Below are positions 9,673 through 17,600 of a DNA stretch of 64,000 bases, in pieces; position 1 is the first letter of the stretch, and each line of letters opens with the position of its first letter. The stretch covers positions 88,349 to 152,348 of the forward strand of contig JANXSF010000007.1 of NCBI GenBank assembly GCA_025352795.1, in the 5' to 3' direction. The notes below the pieces were generated by a model. That model worked only from the letters and a program-made list of their open reading frames with translations, did not search any database and was not told the DNA's origin. The DNA comes from Acidobacteriota bacterium (GTDB lineage: Bacteria > Acidobacteriota > Terriglobia > Bryobacterales > Bryobacteraceae). Made by a program: the position numbers and the translations under genes.

Positions 9673-10662
9673 GTGCAACTTACTATGCTGCTTCTGCTTG
9701 CGCTGCCCCTGTTTGCGCAGACCACTCATAAGATAACGGCGTCGGCGAGTACTGTCGTGGTGGGCTTCTATGACGGCGCGGCCAAGCCTGTGCTTCGTAT
9801 TCAATCGGGCGAAGTCGTGGAACTGGAAACGCTTGCCGCCGTTTCCTTGCGCAGTTGGCAGGCGCTCAATGTACTGGAAAGCAAATATCTAAAAGCTTTG
9901 CGGGAAGTGGTTGCCGCCAATCCCAATTCCAGCGGTCACAATCTAACTGGACCTATTTTTATTGAAGGTGCTGAACCAGGAGATACGCTGGAGGTGCAGA
10001 TTTTGAAAGTCCACCCGCCAGTGCCCTACGCCTATAACGGGCTGGGTCGTTCCGGCGTGTTGACCGATCTATTTCCGAAGCCGACTTCTAAATTGATTCC
10101 GCTGGACACTGCCCGGCACGTCGCAAAATTCGCCCCAGGGATTGAAATTCCATTGCGGCCGTTCTTTGGCAGCATGGGTGTTGCCCCGCCAGCTTCCATT
10201 GGGAAAGTGAGCAGTGTGCCTCCAGGGATTTATGCGGGTAATTTAGACAACAAAGAGTTAGTGGCTGGAACAAAACTATTTATCCCGGTTCATGTAAAAG
10301 GGGCTCTGTTTTTTGTCGGAGATGGACACGCCGCACAAGGAGATGGGGAAATTGATGTTACTGCTTTAGAAACACACATGGAAGGTCGCTTCGCTTTTGT
10401 GGTCCACAAAGGAATGACCTTGAACTGGCCGCGTGCGGAAACTCCCACCCATTGGATTGCCATGGGTTTGGATGAGGACCTGACCAAGGCCCTGCGTTTA
10501 GCCGCGGAGGAGGTGGTCAACTTCTTAGTGGAGACCAAAAAGATGTCGCGTGCCGATGCCTACATGTTAGCCAGCACTGCCGTCGATTTCCGAATTACCC
10601 AAGTTGTGGATCGTACAAAAGGTGTCCATGCCATGATCCCCAAGGCATTGTTCGTAAAGTAG
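9673..10662 (+). CDS. Acetamidase/formamidase family protein, exported
   Basis: Member of the FmdA/AmdA amidase family, which hydrolyses small amides to ammonia and a carboxylate. Family-like segments include GPIFIEGAEPGDTLEV, a SMGVAPP segment, GGNLDNKEL-like AGNLDNKELVAG, and VGDGHAAQGDGEI. A hydrophobic N-terminus ending LPLFAQ suggests secretion to the periplasm. GTG at 9673 is the longest start; ATG at 9685 gives MLLLLALPLFAQ and is a fair alternative, and neither has a clear ribosome site. It lies 22 bases after the TonB receptor, so it may act on an imported compound. Substrate unproven. Confidence 0.85.
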   Translation: MQLTMLLLLALPLFAQTTHKITASASTVVVGFYDGAAKPVLRIQSGEVVELETLAAVSLRSWQALNVLESKYLKALREVVAANPNSSGHNLTGPIFIEGAEPGDTLEVQILKVHPPVPYAYNGLGRSGVLTDLFPKPTSKLIPLDTARHVAKFAPGIEIPLRPFFGSMGVAPPASIGKVSSVPPGIYAGNLDNKELVAGTKLFIPVHVKGALFFVGDGHAAQGDGEIDVTALETHMEGRFAFVVHKGMTLNWPRAETPTHWIAMGLDEDLTKALRLAAEEVVNFLVETKKMSRADAYMLASTAVDFRITQVVDRTKGVHAMIPKALFVK

Positions 10663-10663
10663 C

Positions 10664-12145
10664 CTAATGTTCCAGCGGATAGCCGAAGGCATACACATTG
10701 CCATCGTAACTACTCACATACAATTGGCTGCCTGAGCCTGAAATGCCAATGCCTTTGACGTAGGATGTGATGGTATTACCGCTGGACCACAACTCCTTTC
10801 CCGTTGCCGAGTCCAGTGCATACAATACTGCCGGTGTCGTACGATTGCCGCCAGCTACCGCGAAAATGACGCCATTGAGAATAGTAGGAGTAAGTGGTGA
10901 AATCATTTCGCGGGAAGTCCAACCACTTACTAACGAACCATTTCCGTCCAACTTCCAAGCTGAAATACCTGAGGTTGTGGTGGTTAGAAACCAGCGTGTC
11001 CCAGAAGCATCTTGCCAACTGGAAATAGAGCCTGCCGCTTTAACTGGCGTTTTTGAAACTGCAGTGGTGAGCGACGCGGCATCAAGAATATGTAAGCTAC
11101 CATCTTGGCTTGAGACGGCTATCATCGTCTTATTTTTATGTTGGAAAATCAGCGGAGAAGAAGTAAGTTCCTGTCCGCTGGCATACTTACTTTTCACGAC
11201 CAGCGTTTTGGGTTTCAGCGCCACAAGATCACCCTTCTGCGTCGCTGCATAAACCGTTCCATCAGGGCCAAACGCAGGTCCCATTGCACCAACCACGCCA
11301 CCGCTAGTAGGCTGCCAATTGGCAACTTTACCGGAAGCGATGTCCAAAGTCCACACGCCATCGGATGCACCGCCGCACCCTTCCGACGTTGACACATAGG
11401 CGAATTCGTCAATCACGATCAAGCCGCTAGCATTGGTTTTGGCGGGCAGAAATGGAACGGCAGGTTTGGGTTCTTCACCGTTTGAAACGTACATGGAGTG
11501 AAACAATCCATCACTGGAAATTGCGTAAACGTAGTTGGGCATGCGTCGCGGTGGACCGCCACCGGCAGGGCGGGGACGCGGTGGACCGGCTTGCTGTGGT
11601 TGATTGGGCAGCACAACAGGCAAAGTGACGGCACCTTCGTTCGGTTCACCAACTCCACTCTTCGCCGGACCTCCACGGCCACCTCCTCCACCCTGAATTC
11701 CGCCACTCACAGGGAAGGCTGTTGAGGATGTTCGAGCTAAGTTAGAAGTCATACCGCCGGGACAATTTGGCGAGTTGCCTACCATCGTTGAAGTGGCAAT
11801 GCGCTTCTGCCATTCAATGCGGCCAAGGTCGGTATCAAAGGCCACTACTTGATCGGAACTGCCGCCCACATAGCCCATGGAACGGAAGCCACGATAGCCA
11901 ATGTAACGGTCCATCAGCATCATGGTGGAGGGTGCATTGCTATTGATTTTAATTTTCCATAGAAACTCGAAGCCCCCTTTTTCAAGGCCCGCTTTGGAGA
12001 TCTTCGGGTCTGTCCGAACCCAGGAAGAACGATGGGCATCGGCACCGCTGGTAACCCAATCATTGCCACCGCGACCGAATTGGGCGGAGGCAGGTTCCAC
12101 GCCGAAGAAGGCGCAGGCGGCTACTATTGCTGAAAGATTTCGCAT
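10664..12145 (-). CDS. Secreted PQQ-type beta-propeller protein with Gly/Pro-rich insert
   Basis: Exported WD/PQQ-like beta-propeller, last gene of a three-gene minus-strand operon. The start is ATG at 12145, giving a signal peptide ending ASAQ and an upstream AAGGAG; a longer frame to 12187 would overlap the preceding gene. Blade-like repeats include VVAFDTDLGRIEWQKR, VWTLDIASGKVANW and [15 protein letters not shown]. The C-terminus, YVSSYDGNVYAFG, closes the propeller. A low-complexity Gly/Pro/Arg-rich insert lies around 11540-11700. No catalytic residues or cytochrome site are visible, so it may bind a ligand or act as a scaffold rather than as a quinoprotein dehydrogenase. Confidence 0.82.
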   Translation of the reverse strand: MRNLSAIVAACAFFGVEPASAQFGRGGNDWVTSGADAHRSSWVRTDPKISKAGLEKGGFEFLWKIKINSNAPSTMMLMDRYIGYRGFRSMGYVGGSSDQVVAFDTDLGRIEWQKRIATSTMVGNSPNCPGGMTSNLARTSSTAFPVSGGIQGGGGGRGGPAKSGVGEPNEGAVTLPVVLPNQPQQAGPPRPRPAGGGPPRRMPNYVYAISSDGLFHSMYVSNGEEPKPAVPFLPAKTNASGLIVIDEFAYVSTSEGCGGASDGVWTLDIASGKVANWQPTSGGVVGAMGPAFGPDGTVYAATQKGDLVALKPKTLVVKSKYASGQELTSSPLIFQHKNKTMIAVSSQDGSLHILDAASLTTAVSKTPVKAAGSISSWQDASGTRWFLTTTTSGISAWKLDGNGSLVSGWTSREMISPLTPTILNGVIFAVAGGNRTTPAVLYALDSATGKELWSSGNTITSYVKGIGISGSGSQLYVSSYDGNVYAFGYPLEH

Positions 12146-12161
12146 CACCGAAGAAACTCCT

Positions 12162-12872
12162 TTACTTGTTACCCACCGCTTCGGCAATCGCTTTTTCAGC
12201 GAGTGTCGCCATTACTTTGTAGCCAGCCGCGTTGGGGAGCAAGCCGTCATCTGTTAGAGTCTTGTTGAAATCACGGCCAGTGGCCAGTGCCGAATAATAG
12301 TCCAGATAAACGCAACCAGTGCTTTGGGCATAGTCCTTGATCCATCCATTTAGACCAATGATTTTGCCTTGCGGTGGAATGGCGCGTTTGCCTGCATAGT
12401 AAGTGGAGGCTGGAGTAACTGAAGCAATCACAATCTTGATGCCGTTGAACTTGGCTAACTGGACCATGGAAATATAGTTATCAGCAATAACGCCTTGGGT
12501 GGCGGATAGTAAGTCATTCAACCCGGCTTGAATCACCACTACCGCAGCCTTGATTGCGATCACGTCCTGTTGAAAGCGCACCAGCATTTGGCCTGAGCTC
12601 TGGCGTTCAATTCCACGATTCAAGTAAGCCTTGCCGGAAAAGAAATCTGAACCCCAGTTTTGTGTGATCTCATCACCCAGAAATACGACGCGCATTTCCC
12701 CTGGCTTAGGCTTGGGCAATTCGGAGTTTTCACTGCCGTAGTGATTCAACCCACCCCAATCCCACAGTAACTTGCGCTGCGCCTCAATCCGTTTCTCAAG
12801 GCCTTCCGTCGACTGCGTCCATGCGCAGCAACCGGTCCCGATAAGCATCGCCATGAACCGAGTAAGCAGCAT
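12162..12872 (-). CDS. SGNH/GDSL-fold protein lacking catalytic Ser and His (pseudoenzyme)
   Basis: Exported SGNH-hydrolase fold whose active site looks lost. ATG at 12872 sits 5 bases after the preceding stop and gives a signal peptide; a TTG at 12899 would overlap the upstream gene. Block I reads FLGDEIT, with Glu68 where the family has the nucleophile Ser. The block II Gly is Arg90 (NRGIER). Block III keeps Asn119 (GLND). Block V reads DDGLLPN, with Leu212 where the catalytic His is expected, while Asp209 remains. The fold is otherwise well preserved (QMLVRFQQDV, NAAGYKVM). It lies between two propeller genes, so a binding or structural role is more likely than hydrolysis. Confidence 0.85.
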   Translation of the reverse strand: MLLTRFMAMLIGTGCCAWTQSTEGLEKRIEAQRKLLWDWGGLNHYGSENSELPKPKPGEMRVVFLGDEITQNWGSDFFSGKAYLNRGIERQSSGQMLVRFQQDVIAIKAAVVVIQAGLNDLLSATQGVIADNYISMVQLAKFNGIKIVIASVTPASTYYAGKRAIPPQGKIIGLNGWIKDYAQSTGCVYLDYYSALATGRDFNKTLTDDGLLPNAAGYKVMATLAEKAIAEAVGNK

Positions 12873-12877
12873 GATAG

Positions 12878-14425
12878 TTATTGTTTTATGCCGTAACAAT
12901 ACAGAATGTTATCGAAAGTGGCAATATAAACGCGACCGTTGGCAACGGAAAGTCCGCTCCAATGATTCCAGGATTGAATGTCATTGCCGCTGGACCATAG
13001 TTCCTTTCCAGTTACTGCATCCAACGCATAGAGTACGGCTTTGGTGGAAGCAGGAATGCGTCGTTCAGCCACATCATCCAGGCCGACGTCGGGATAAGCC
13101 TGATCGGTATTTTCACCATTTCCATAAGCGAATATTACGCCATTAGCAATCACCGGCGGTTCAGCACGGTTCATGTCACGGGAAATCCAAGCAGGAGCAA
13201 GTTGTAACTTACCGTTCTTTTCTTCCATCTTGAATGCGACAATGGCACCATCTTTTACAGGGCCATTTTCAATGGGCGCTTTGAACTTGGAATGCTTGGC
13301 ACCCCAGATAGGAGTAAGTACCCAACGCGTTCCTTTTGCATCTTCCCAACTTGCCAGCGATCCCCAAATTCCAGCCGAGGCGAAGTTTACGTCTTCATTA
13401 CAAATCAGCGGACCACGGAAAAGCGGGGTGCGATGATCGTCACCACCAATGGAATCGGTATCCATCAGAAACAGGCGGCACTCTTTGCTGGCATCTACCA
13501 TTAACTCTTTGCCTTTGTAATTGAAGATGACCGGTGTAACTTGCATGTCTAAGTCACGCTTCACCAACCATTCCGCGTTCGATGGGCCATAGTAATCCTT
13601 GAGCTTCATTGCTTTCGTTATTGGATCCTGTTTGACACCAATCATGCCATTGCCGTAGACGCCATTTTCGGGGTCCCAACGGCCATCGCCAGTCCCAGTA
13701 TAGAGGGTGCCATCTTCGCCCATAGCCGGACCGGTGCGTCCCCACATACCACCACCAGCAGGGCCCCAGGTGCCTACTTTATTCGTCGCCAAGTCGTAAG
13801 CGTAAACAATGTTCGGGTTGCCTCCGCAGCCTTGGGCAGTGTGCGTGTAGATCACATTTTTATAAAGGTTCAGCGCATAGGGTTTACCGTTGGCGGGCAT
13901 GAACTTGGCCGGAGTTTTTACATCTTCTCCGTCGACGACATTCAGTTGATGCAGCATGCCATCCCACGATGCGGTGTAGATAGTATATTTGCCAGGAGTT
14001 CCGCTTGGACCGATGACTGGCGTCGCCGTAATTCCGCCAGGGCATAGAATGCCAGCACCACGACCACCTGTTGGTGGCGTGTAGGAACTTTGAAAATGCT
14101 TCTTCCAGATAACCTTGCCGGTCTCTACGTCAATGCCGTAAATATTGTCAGAAACACCGGTTTCAATCAGGATCTGCTTCGGTCCAGCAGGGGTATCGAC
14201 ACGACTGACGATGAGTGGTGGAAACAGCGAGTGCATCTGGCGGGGTTCGTTATCCAGCTTGATCTTCCACAGCAGCTTCATGTTTTTGACGGTACTTGGG
14301 GAGAGGAGTTTTTCATCCTTTTGCCAGGCAGTACGTTTTGGGTCACCGCCATCTGTAAGCCAGTCTGCTGCAAAAACATTTGCGCAGCTAAACGTGATCG
14401 CCATCATGACGATAAATCGCCGCAT
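12878..14425 (-). CDS. Secreted PQQ-type beta-propeller protein
   Basis: First gene of the propeller / SGNH-like / propeller operon. It has a signal peptide ending NVFAADW and an AGGTGAGGC ribosome site right before the ATG. Propeller blades are evident ([62 protein letters not shown]). It is a paralog of the gene at 10664-12145 and more distantly of the propellers at 55.8-60.2 kb. The conserved opening ([13 protein letters not shown]) and the LLCPGGITA region suggest a common ligand. No heme or classical PQQ disulfide motif is visible. The function is unknown; periplasmic placement is inferred. Confidence 0.82.
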   Translation of the reverse strand: MRRFIVMMAITFSCANVFAADWLTDGGDPKRTAWQKDEKLLSPSTVKNMKLLWKIKLDNEPRQMHSLFPPLIVSRVDTPAGPKQILIETGVSDNIYGIDVETGKVIWKKHFQSSYTPPTGGRGAGILCPGGITATPVIGPSGTPGKYTIYTASWDGMLHQLNVVDGEDVKTPAKFMPANGKPYALNLYKNVIYTHTAQGCGGNPNIVYAYDLATNKVGTWGPAGGGMWGRTGPAMGEDGTLYTGTGDGRWDPENGVYGNGMIGVKQDPITKAMKLKDYYGPSNAEWLVKRDLDMQVTPVIFNYKGKELMVDASKECRLFLMDTDSIGGDDHRTPLFRGPLICNEDVNFASAGIWGSLASWEDAKGTRWVLTPIWGAKHSKFKAPIENGPVKDGAIVAFKMEEKNGKLQLAPAWISRDMNRAEPPVIANGVIFAYGNGENTDQAYPDVGLDDVAERRIPASTKAVLYALDAVTGKELWSSGNDIQSWNHWSGLSVANGRVYIATFDNILYCYGIKQ

Positions 14426-14489
14426 GCCTCACCTCGTGTCGAATCGATATCTGAAGGTTACTTGAGAAAAAAGAGTAGCCCGGGACAAG

Positions 14490-14517
14490 CATATAACTCA
14501 AAGATAGGGCGAGTCAA
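14490..14517 (-). promoter_or_regulatory. Candidate promoter of the propeller/SGNH operon
   Basis: Minus-strand TTGACT (14512-14517) and TATATG (14490-14495) are separated by 16 bases, about 65 bases upstream of the first propeller ATG. Each hexamer matches the sigma70 consensus at four or five positions. This is only a pattern match. Confidence 0.4.
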
Positions 14518-14534
14518 GATGATGTTAACAGTGC

Positions 14535-15872
14535 TTATGGCTGAATGAGTTTGCGCACCAATCGAGTTGCTGGATAGGCTAAAAGCAGAAGGCAAGCGGC
14601 AATCAGACTGTTCGTTTGATCGTTCCATGCGACGCCAACCAGATATCCTCCGCTGGCCAAAATCACAGTTACGATTGTCCAGGGAACGCCCCGGGCTTTG
14701 AAGGGGCGGAACAAGTCTAAAGCTCTGCGACGCATGACCAGCAATGCAATGAAGGATGTGGCGTAGTTCACCACGAACATGAAGGACCCAATGGCCGATA
14801 GTTTTTCAAACGTGCCGGTGGCGGTAAAAAATACGATCAAAGAAGTGCTGAGGATCAACCCGTAGGTGGGCGTACCGGCATGGTTTACATAGGACAGTTT
14901 ATGCCACAACAGCCCGGAGCGACCCATGGAAAATGCCAGCCGCGAATTCATTAATATCATGGGATGGATCACGGCAACGGCCATGATCATCGATAGCAAA
15001 GTGACAATGCGCGCGCCAGTTGGCCCAAGCAATTGTTGTGCGACATCGGCTGCGGCTAACTTTGACGATGCCAGTTGCTGTATGGAGAGCACATAGAGGA
15101 ACGCGGCATTGAGTGTGATGTAAAAGACAATGATTACAAGGACTCCGTAGATCATGGACCGTTCCAGGGTGCCGTCTGATTTGCGATTTTCCTCAGAGAA
15201 GTAAATGGCGCTATACCATCCGTCGTAATCCATGATGATGTAGCGCATGGCCAGAAACGCACCACTGAGTGCAGACCAGGAAGGATCGTGATGGATGGCA
15301 ACAGCGGCATTCGTCTTGGCTGATCCTCCCCAAATAAAACAACAGACGATTAGAAAGATTACAGCACCGGCTTGAAGGATGGAAGTCCATTCCTGCATCC
15401 TTCCGCTGGCCCGAATCCCTTGCCATTGAATGACAGCAAAAAACAGAATCACGCCAATGGAGAAAAACGTTTCTCTGCCGGAGAGGCCTGGCCATAGTGC
15501 AACTGCAAAGTCTGAACCAGTGACGGCAATGGAGGCAGCGGCGGCACAGGTTGCAACCAGATCGCTCCAACCGATGGTGACGCCTGCGGCTTCTCCGAAT
15601 GCTTCTTTGGCATAGACGTAGAGTCCGCCAGCTTCAGGAAACAGCGCGGCAAGTTCAGCCACCGCCATGGTTCCGATGAGCGCGTAGAATCCACCGATGG
15701 CCCACAACGCCAGCATCATTGCGGGCGATGCCGCCTGTGCCGCGACGAAGCCAGGAGAACGAAGAATTCCGGGTCCGACAGTTCCGCCGATGGTGACAGC
15801 CACACCAAAGGCTGCGCCCAGGACACGTTGAAGGGTCGGCGTTTGACTGCGAAGATCCGGTTCAGGGAGCAA
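14535..15872 (-). CDS. APC-family amino acid permease
   Basis: Inner-membrane amino acid/polyamine/organocation transporter with about 12 predicted helices. The first helix has the family Gly-rich motif (GVAVTIGGTVGPGIL), and ALFPEAGGLYVYAKEAFG is typical of APC transporters. The specificity cannot be read from sequence. The start is TTG at 15872, because no ATG precedes the first helix; this is uncertain. It lies between the propeller operon and an HExxH protein on the same strand, 36 bases from the latter, so co-transcription is possible. Confidence 0.87.
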   Translation of the reverse strand: MLPEPDLRSQTPTLQRVLGAAFGVAVTIGGTVGPGILRSPGFVAAQAASPAMMLALWAIGGFYALIGTMAVAELAALFPEAGGLYVYAKEAFGEAAGVTIGWSDLVATCAAAASIAVTGSDFAVALWPGLSGRETFFSIGVILFFAVIQWQGIRASGRMQEWTSILQAGAVIFLIVCCFIWGGSAKTNAAVAIHHDPSWSALSGAFLAMRYIIMDYDGWYSAIYFSEENRKSDGTLERSMIYGVLVIIVFYITLNAAFLYVLSIQQLASSKLAAADVAQQLLGPTGARIVTLLSMIMAVAVIHPMILMNSRLAFSMGRSGLLWHKLSYVNHAGTPTYGLILSTSLIVFFTATGTFEKLSAIGSFMFVVNYATSFIALLVMRRRALDLFRPFKARGVPWTIVTVILASGGYLVGVAWNDQTNSLIAACLLLLAYPATRLVRKLIQP

Positions 15873-15908
15873 GATTTTCAGTATACGAGCTTGTGGCCCA
15901 TTCTGAAT

Positions 15909-16523
15909 TCACGCAGGCACGGAACCCTGCAATGGACGCCCCCTGACGCTGACGCCACAACCAGTAATCATTGCGTAAATCAACCCAGAAGTTCCCAATA
16001 ACCAGGTGTCCTGTTTTGTATCCAGTGTGAAATGATGGGCGTATTCATGGGTCAACGTTGTTTCCAGCGCGTTGTCTAAACCAATGAACGTTTGGTAAAA
16101 CGGACTCGGTGCGAATCCCGGACGGCGTGGGCCAGGTCCCATCGAACAGCCCCCTGTGCGATCACGGTCGATGTCGTAACCAAGCGCACCTGTCACAAAC
16201 AGGTTGATCTTTCCTCGTGCAAGAAATTGATCGGGGGCCAACGAACGTCCTTGTTTGCGGAGGTAAGCTCCTTCGATAGAGGTCACATTAAAGACAATGC
16301 CACTGGTTAAAAATTCACGACGAGCTTTTTCCTGGTGAGCAAAAAACTTGGCACGCTCGCTTTCTGTCAAGCCCTTGCCAGAGTGCGCACCTTGGTCGAA
16401 CATCAGGTGCACTTGAATTACAATAGGCGTCAATCGCTGCCGATTATTTAGCTGGGATGCACCCAGCGCAGCGGCGAAGAACGCCCTTCGACGAGAGACA
16501 GGAATTAGCTTGTCGGCTGGCAT
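15909..16523 (-). CDS. Putative exported zinc metallopeptidase-like protein (HExxH)
   Basis: No family recognised with certainty. A twin-arginine-like N-terminus (SRRRAFFAAALGAS) suggests export. A zinc-binding HExxH motif occurs in LTHEYAHHFTLD near residue 165, as in zincin peptidases, with hydrophobic residues after it (GTSGLIYAMITGCG). The third metal ligand is not obvious. The rest has no recognisable domain. At 204 residues it is short for a secreted metallopeptidase. It precedes the APC permease on the same strand. Peptidase activity is inferred from the motif only. Confidence 0.6.
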   Translation of the reverse strand: MPADKLIPVSRRRAFFAAALGASQLNNRQRLTPIVIQVHLMFDQGAHSGKGLTESERAKFFAHQEKARREFLTSGIVFNVTSIEGAYLRKQGRSLAPDQFLARGKINLFVTGALGYDIDRDRTGGCSMGPGPRRPGFAPSPFYQTFIGLDNALETTLTHEYAHHFTLDTKQDTWLLGTSGLIYAMITGCGVSVRGRPLQGSVPA

Positions 16524-16600
16524 GGATCTTAAGACCCCATTCTATTACCAGTGTTGAGTCAAGTTGGAAGCTTTGGTGCGAAGCTTACTTTTCCGGCGGA

Positions 16601-16615
16601 TTTCTATGTTAGAAA
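16601..16615. promoter_or_regulatory. Perfect dyad upstream of RelA/SpoT-type bicistron (possible operator)
   Basis: TTTCTA-TGT-TAGAAA is a perfect 6-bp inverted repeat, about 35 bases before a TATAAT hexamer. A GAAGCTT pair (16567-16573 and 16580-16586) lies further upstream. The spacing suits an operator for an autoregulated toxin-antitoxin-like pair, but no binding protein is known. Confidence 0.4.
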
Positions 16616-16649
16616 GTATTGGAAATCCTTCTCTGGCGGCGGTCTAGCC

Positions 16650-16655
16650 TATAAT
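16650..16655 (+). promoter_or_regulatory. Candidate -10 element (TATAAT) for the bicistron
   Basis: A perfect TATAAT lies 20 bases before the ATG at 16676. No good -35 hexamer sits 16-18 bases upstream, so the promoter may need an activator or may not be real. Confidence 0.35.
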
Positions 16656-16675
16656 TAGCTCTATGAGGCTTTGAA

Positions 16676-16921
16676 ATGAAAACGATCTCCACCAAACAAC
16701 AAGTCCTTGATGAAGCAGGTTACACCTATAGCTTTGACCGCGAGATCTACTTTAATCGAAAGACGAAGAAGGTTTTCAGTGCAAATTTCGTTGACGACCA
16801 TAGTGAAGACGAACTTGTAGATTCAATCCGTGAGGATTCTGATGAGAGGCGGTGGCGTTTTTATTTCAATGGTGAGCCGAGTACATCCATTCGAAGTCAA
16901 TTAGAGAGATTGCTTGGTTAA
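16676..16921 (+). CDS. Small acidic protein, candidate antitoxin/partner of RelA/SpoT-type synthetase
   Basis: 81-residue protein with no named domain that I recognise. It is rich in Asp/Glu, especially residues 40-60 (DDHSEDELVDS, REDSDERRW), and has an aromatic core (YSFDREIYFNR). There is no signal peptide or membrane segment. Its stop lies inside the next gene: the TTG start of the RelA/SpoT-type synthetase is at 16914, an 8-base overlap, which implies translational coupling. Size, charge, gene order and overlap are typical of antitoxins, and several toxic small alarmone synthetases are known to be neutralised by adjacent small proteins. The antitoxin role is inference. Confidence 0.65.
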   Translation: MKTISTKQQVLDEAGYTYSFDREIYFNRKTKKVFSANFVDDHSEDELVDSIREDSDERRWRFYFNGEPSTSIRSQLERLLG

Positions 16922-17555
16922 GTTCAACCGTACGATTGAGGATCGACTAAGGGAAGAGTATTTCGACCTTCTGCCAGAAATAATTCGGGTAGCGGATCAA
17001 CTGGAAACCGAGCTCAGATACCACTTACTACCCATTTCCAATCAACTCGATATGTTCGAAAGATTGATCGTCAAATCCAGGATCAAAGCATGTGAGAGTT
17101 CCGTTGCCGCTCTACAGCGACGGCAGGAAGGAAAATATTTCGATCTGGATCAACCGGAACTTTATAGGCTCACCAGCTTGAACGATCTGGCGGGAATTCG
17201 AGTGCTTGCGTTCCCCAGTAACAGGTTAGTGGAAGTGGATGAGGTATTGCGAGCCCTTTACCCAACATGGAAGTCTGACCATATTTTGCGCGATGGCGAG
17301 GTTCTCGCGCACAAGTATTTCGGCTATTGCACTGGAAGTGGCAAGATCAAAGGTGAATATCAGATTGTTTCCATGCTGACCGGTTTGTTCTGGGAGGTTG
17401 AGCATTCCGCTATATACAAGCCCGCTCCACGCTTAAGAGGCTTAGTTAAATTGGCCGGGATGCAAGCGCGCGAAGCAGCCGTGATCAAAGCATTGAATGA
17501 CTTCAATCAGGAGTTCGAGGACGCTGTCCGACTTAGTCTGGAAGATCCCTTGTAA
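16914..17555 (+). CDS. RelA/SpoT synthetase-domain protein, toxSAS-like
   Basis: Single-domain RelA/SpoT nucleotidyltransferase of 213 residues, without a hydrolase domain. Visible motifs: Arg56-x-Lys58 and Ser62 (VKSRIKACESS), the metal-binding Asp91 of DLAGIRV, Glu148 of GEYQI, and the late WEVEH motif (Glu161, His164). The region that should hold the G-loop tyrosine/His (HKYFGYCTG) deviates from the usual YxSxH, as in divergent toxic synthetases. Known members make (p)ppGpp or ppApp, or pyrophosphorylate tRNA CCA ends; which applies here is unknown. TTG at 16914 is the only reasonable start (upstream GAGAGA) and overlaps the acidic 81-residue gene. A toxin role is inferred. Confidence 0.8.
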   Translation: MVKFNRTIEDRLREEYFDLLPEIIRVADQLETELRYHLLPISNQLDMFERLIVKSRIKACESSVAALQRRQEGKYFDLDQPELYRLTSLNDLAGIRVLAFPSNRLVEVDEVLRALYPTWKSDHILRDGEVLAHKYFGYCTGSGKIKGEYQIVSMLTGLFWEVEHSAIYKPAPRLRGLVKLAGMQAREAAVIKALNDFNQEFEDAVRLSLEDPL

Positions 17556-17600
17556 GGAATTGGACCCCATCAATTTATCAGAGACTTCTGATTTCACCCT

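Noticed and set aside
17577..17592. Hairpin ATCAGA-GACT-TCTGAT between the synthetase and rtcA genes
   Set aside because: Only a 6-bp A/T-rich stem with a short T run; too weak to call a terminator.
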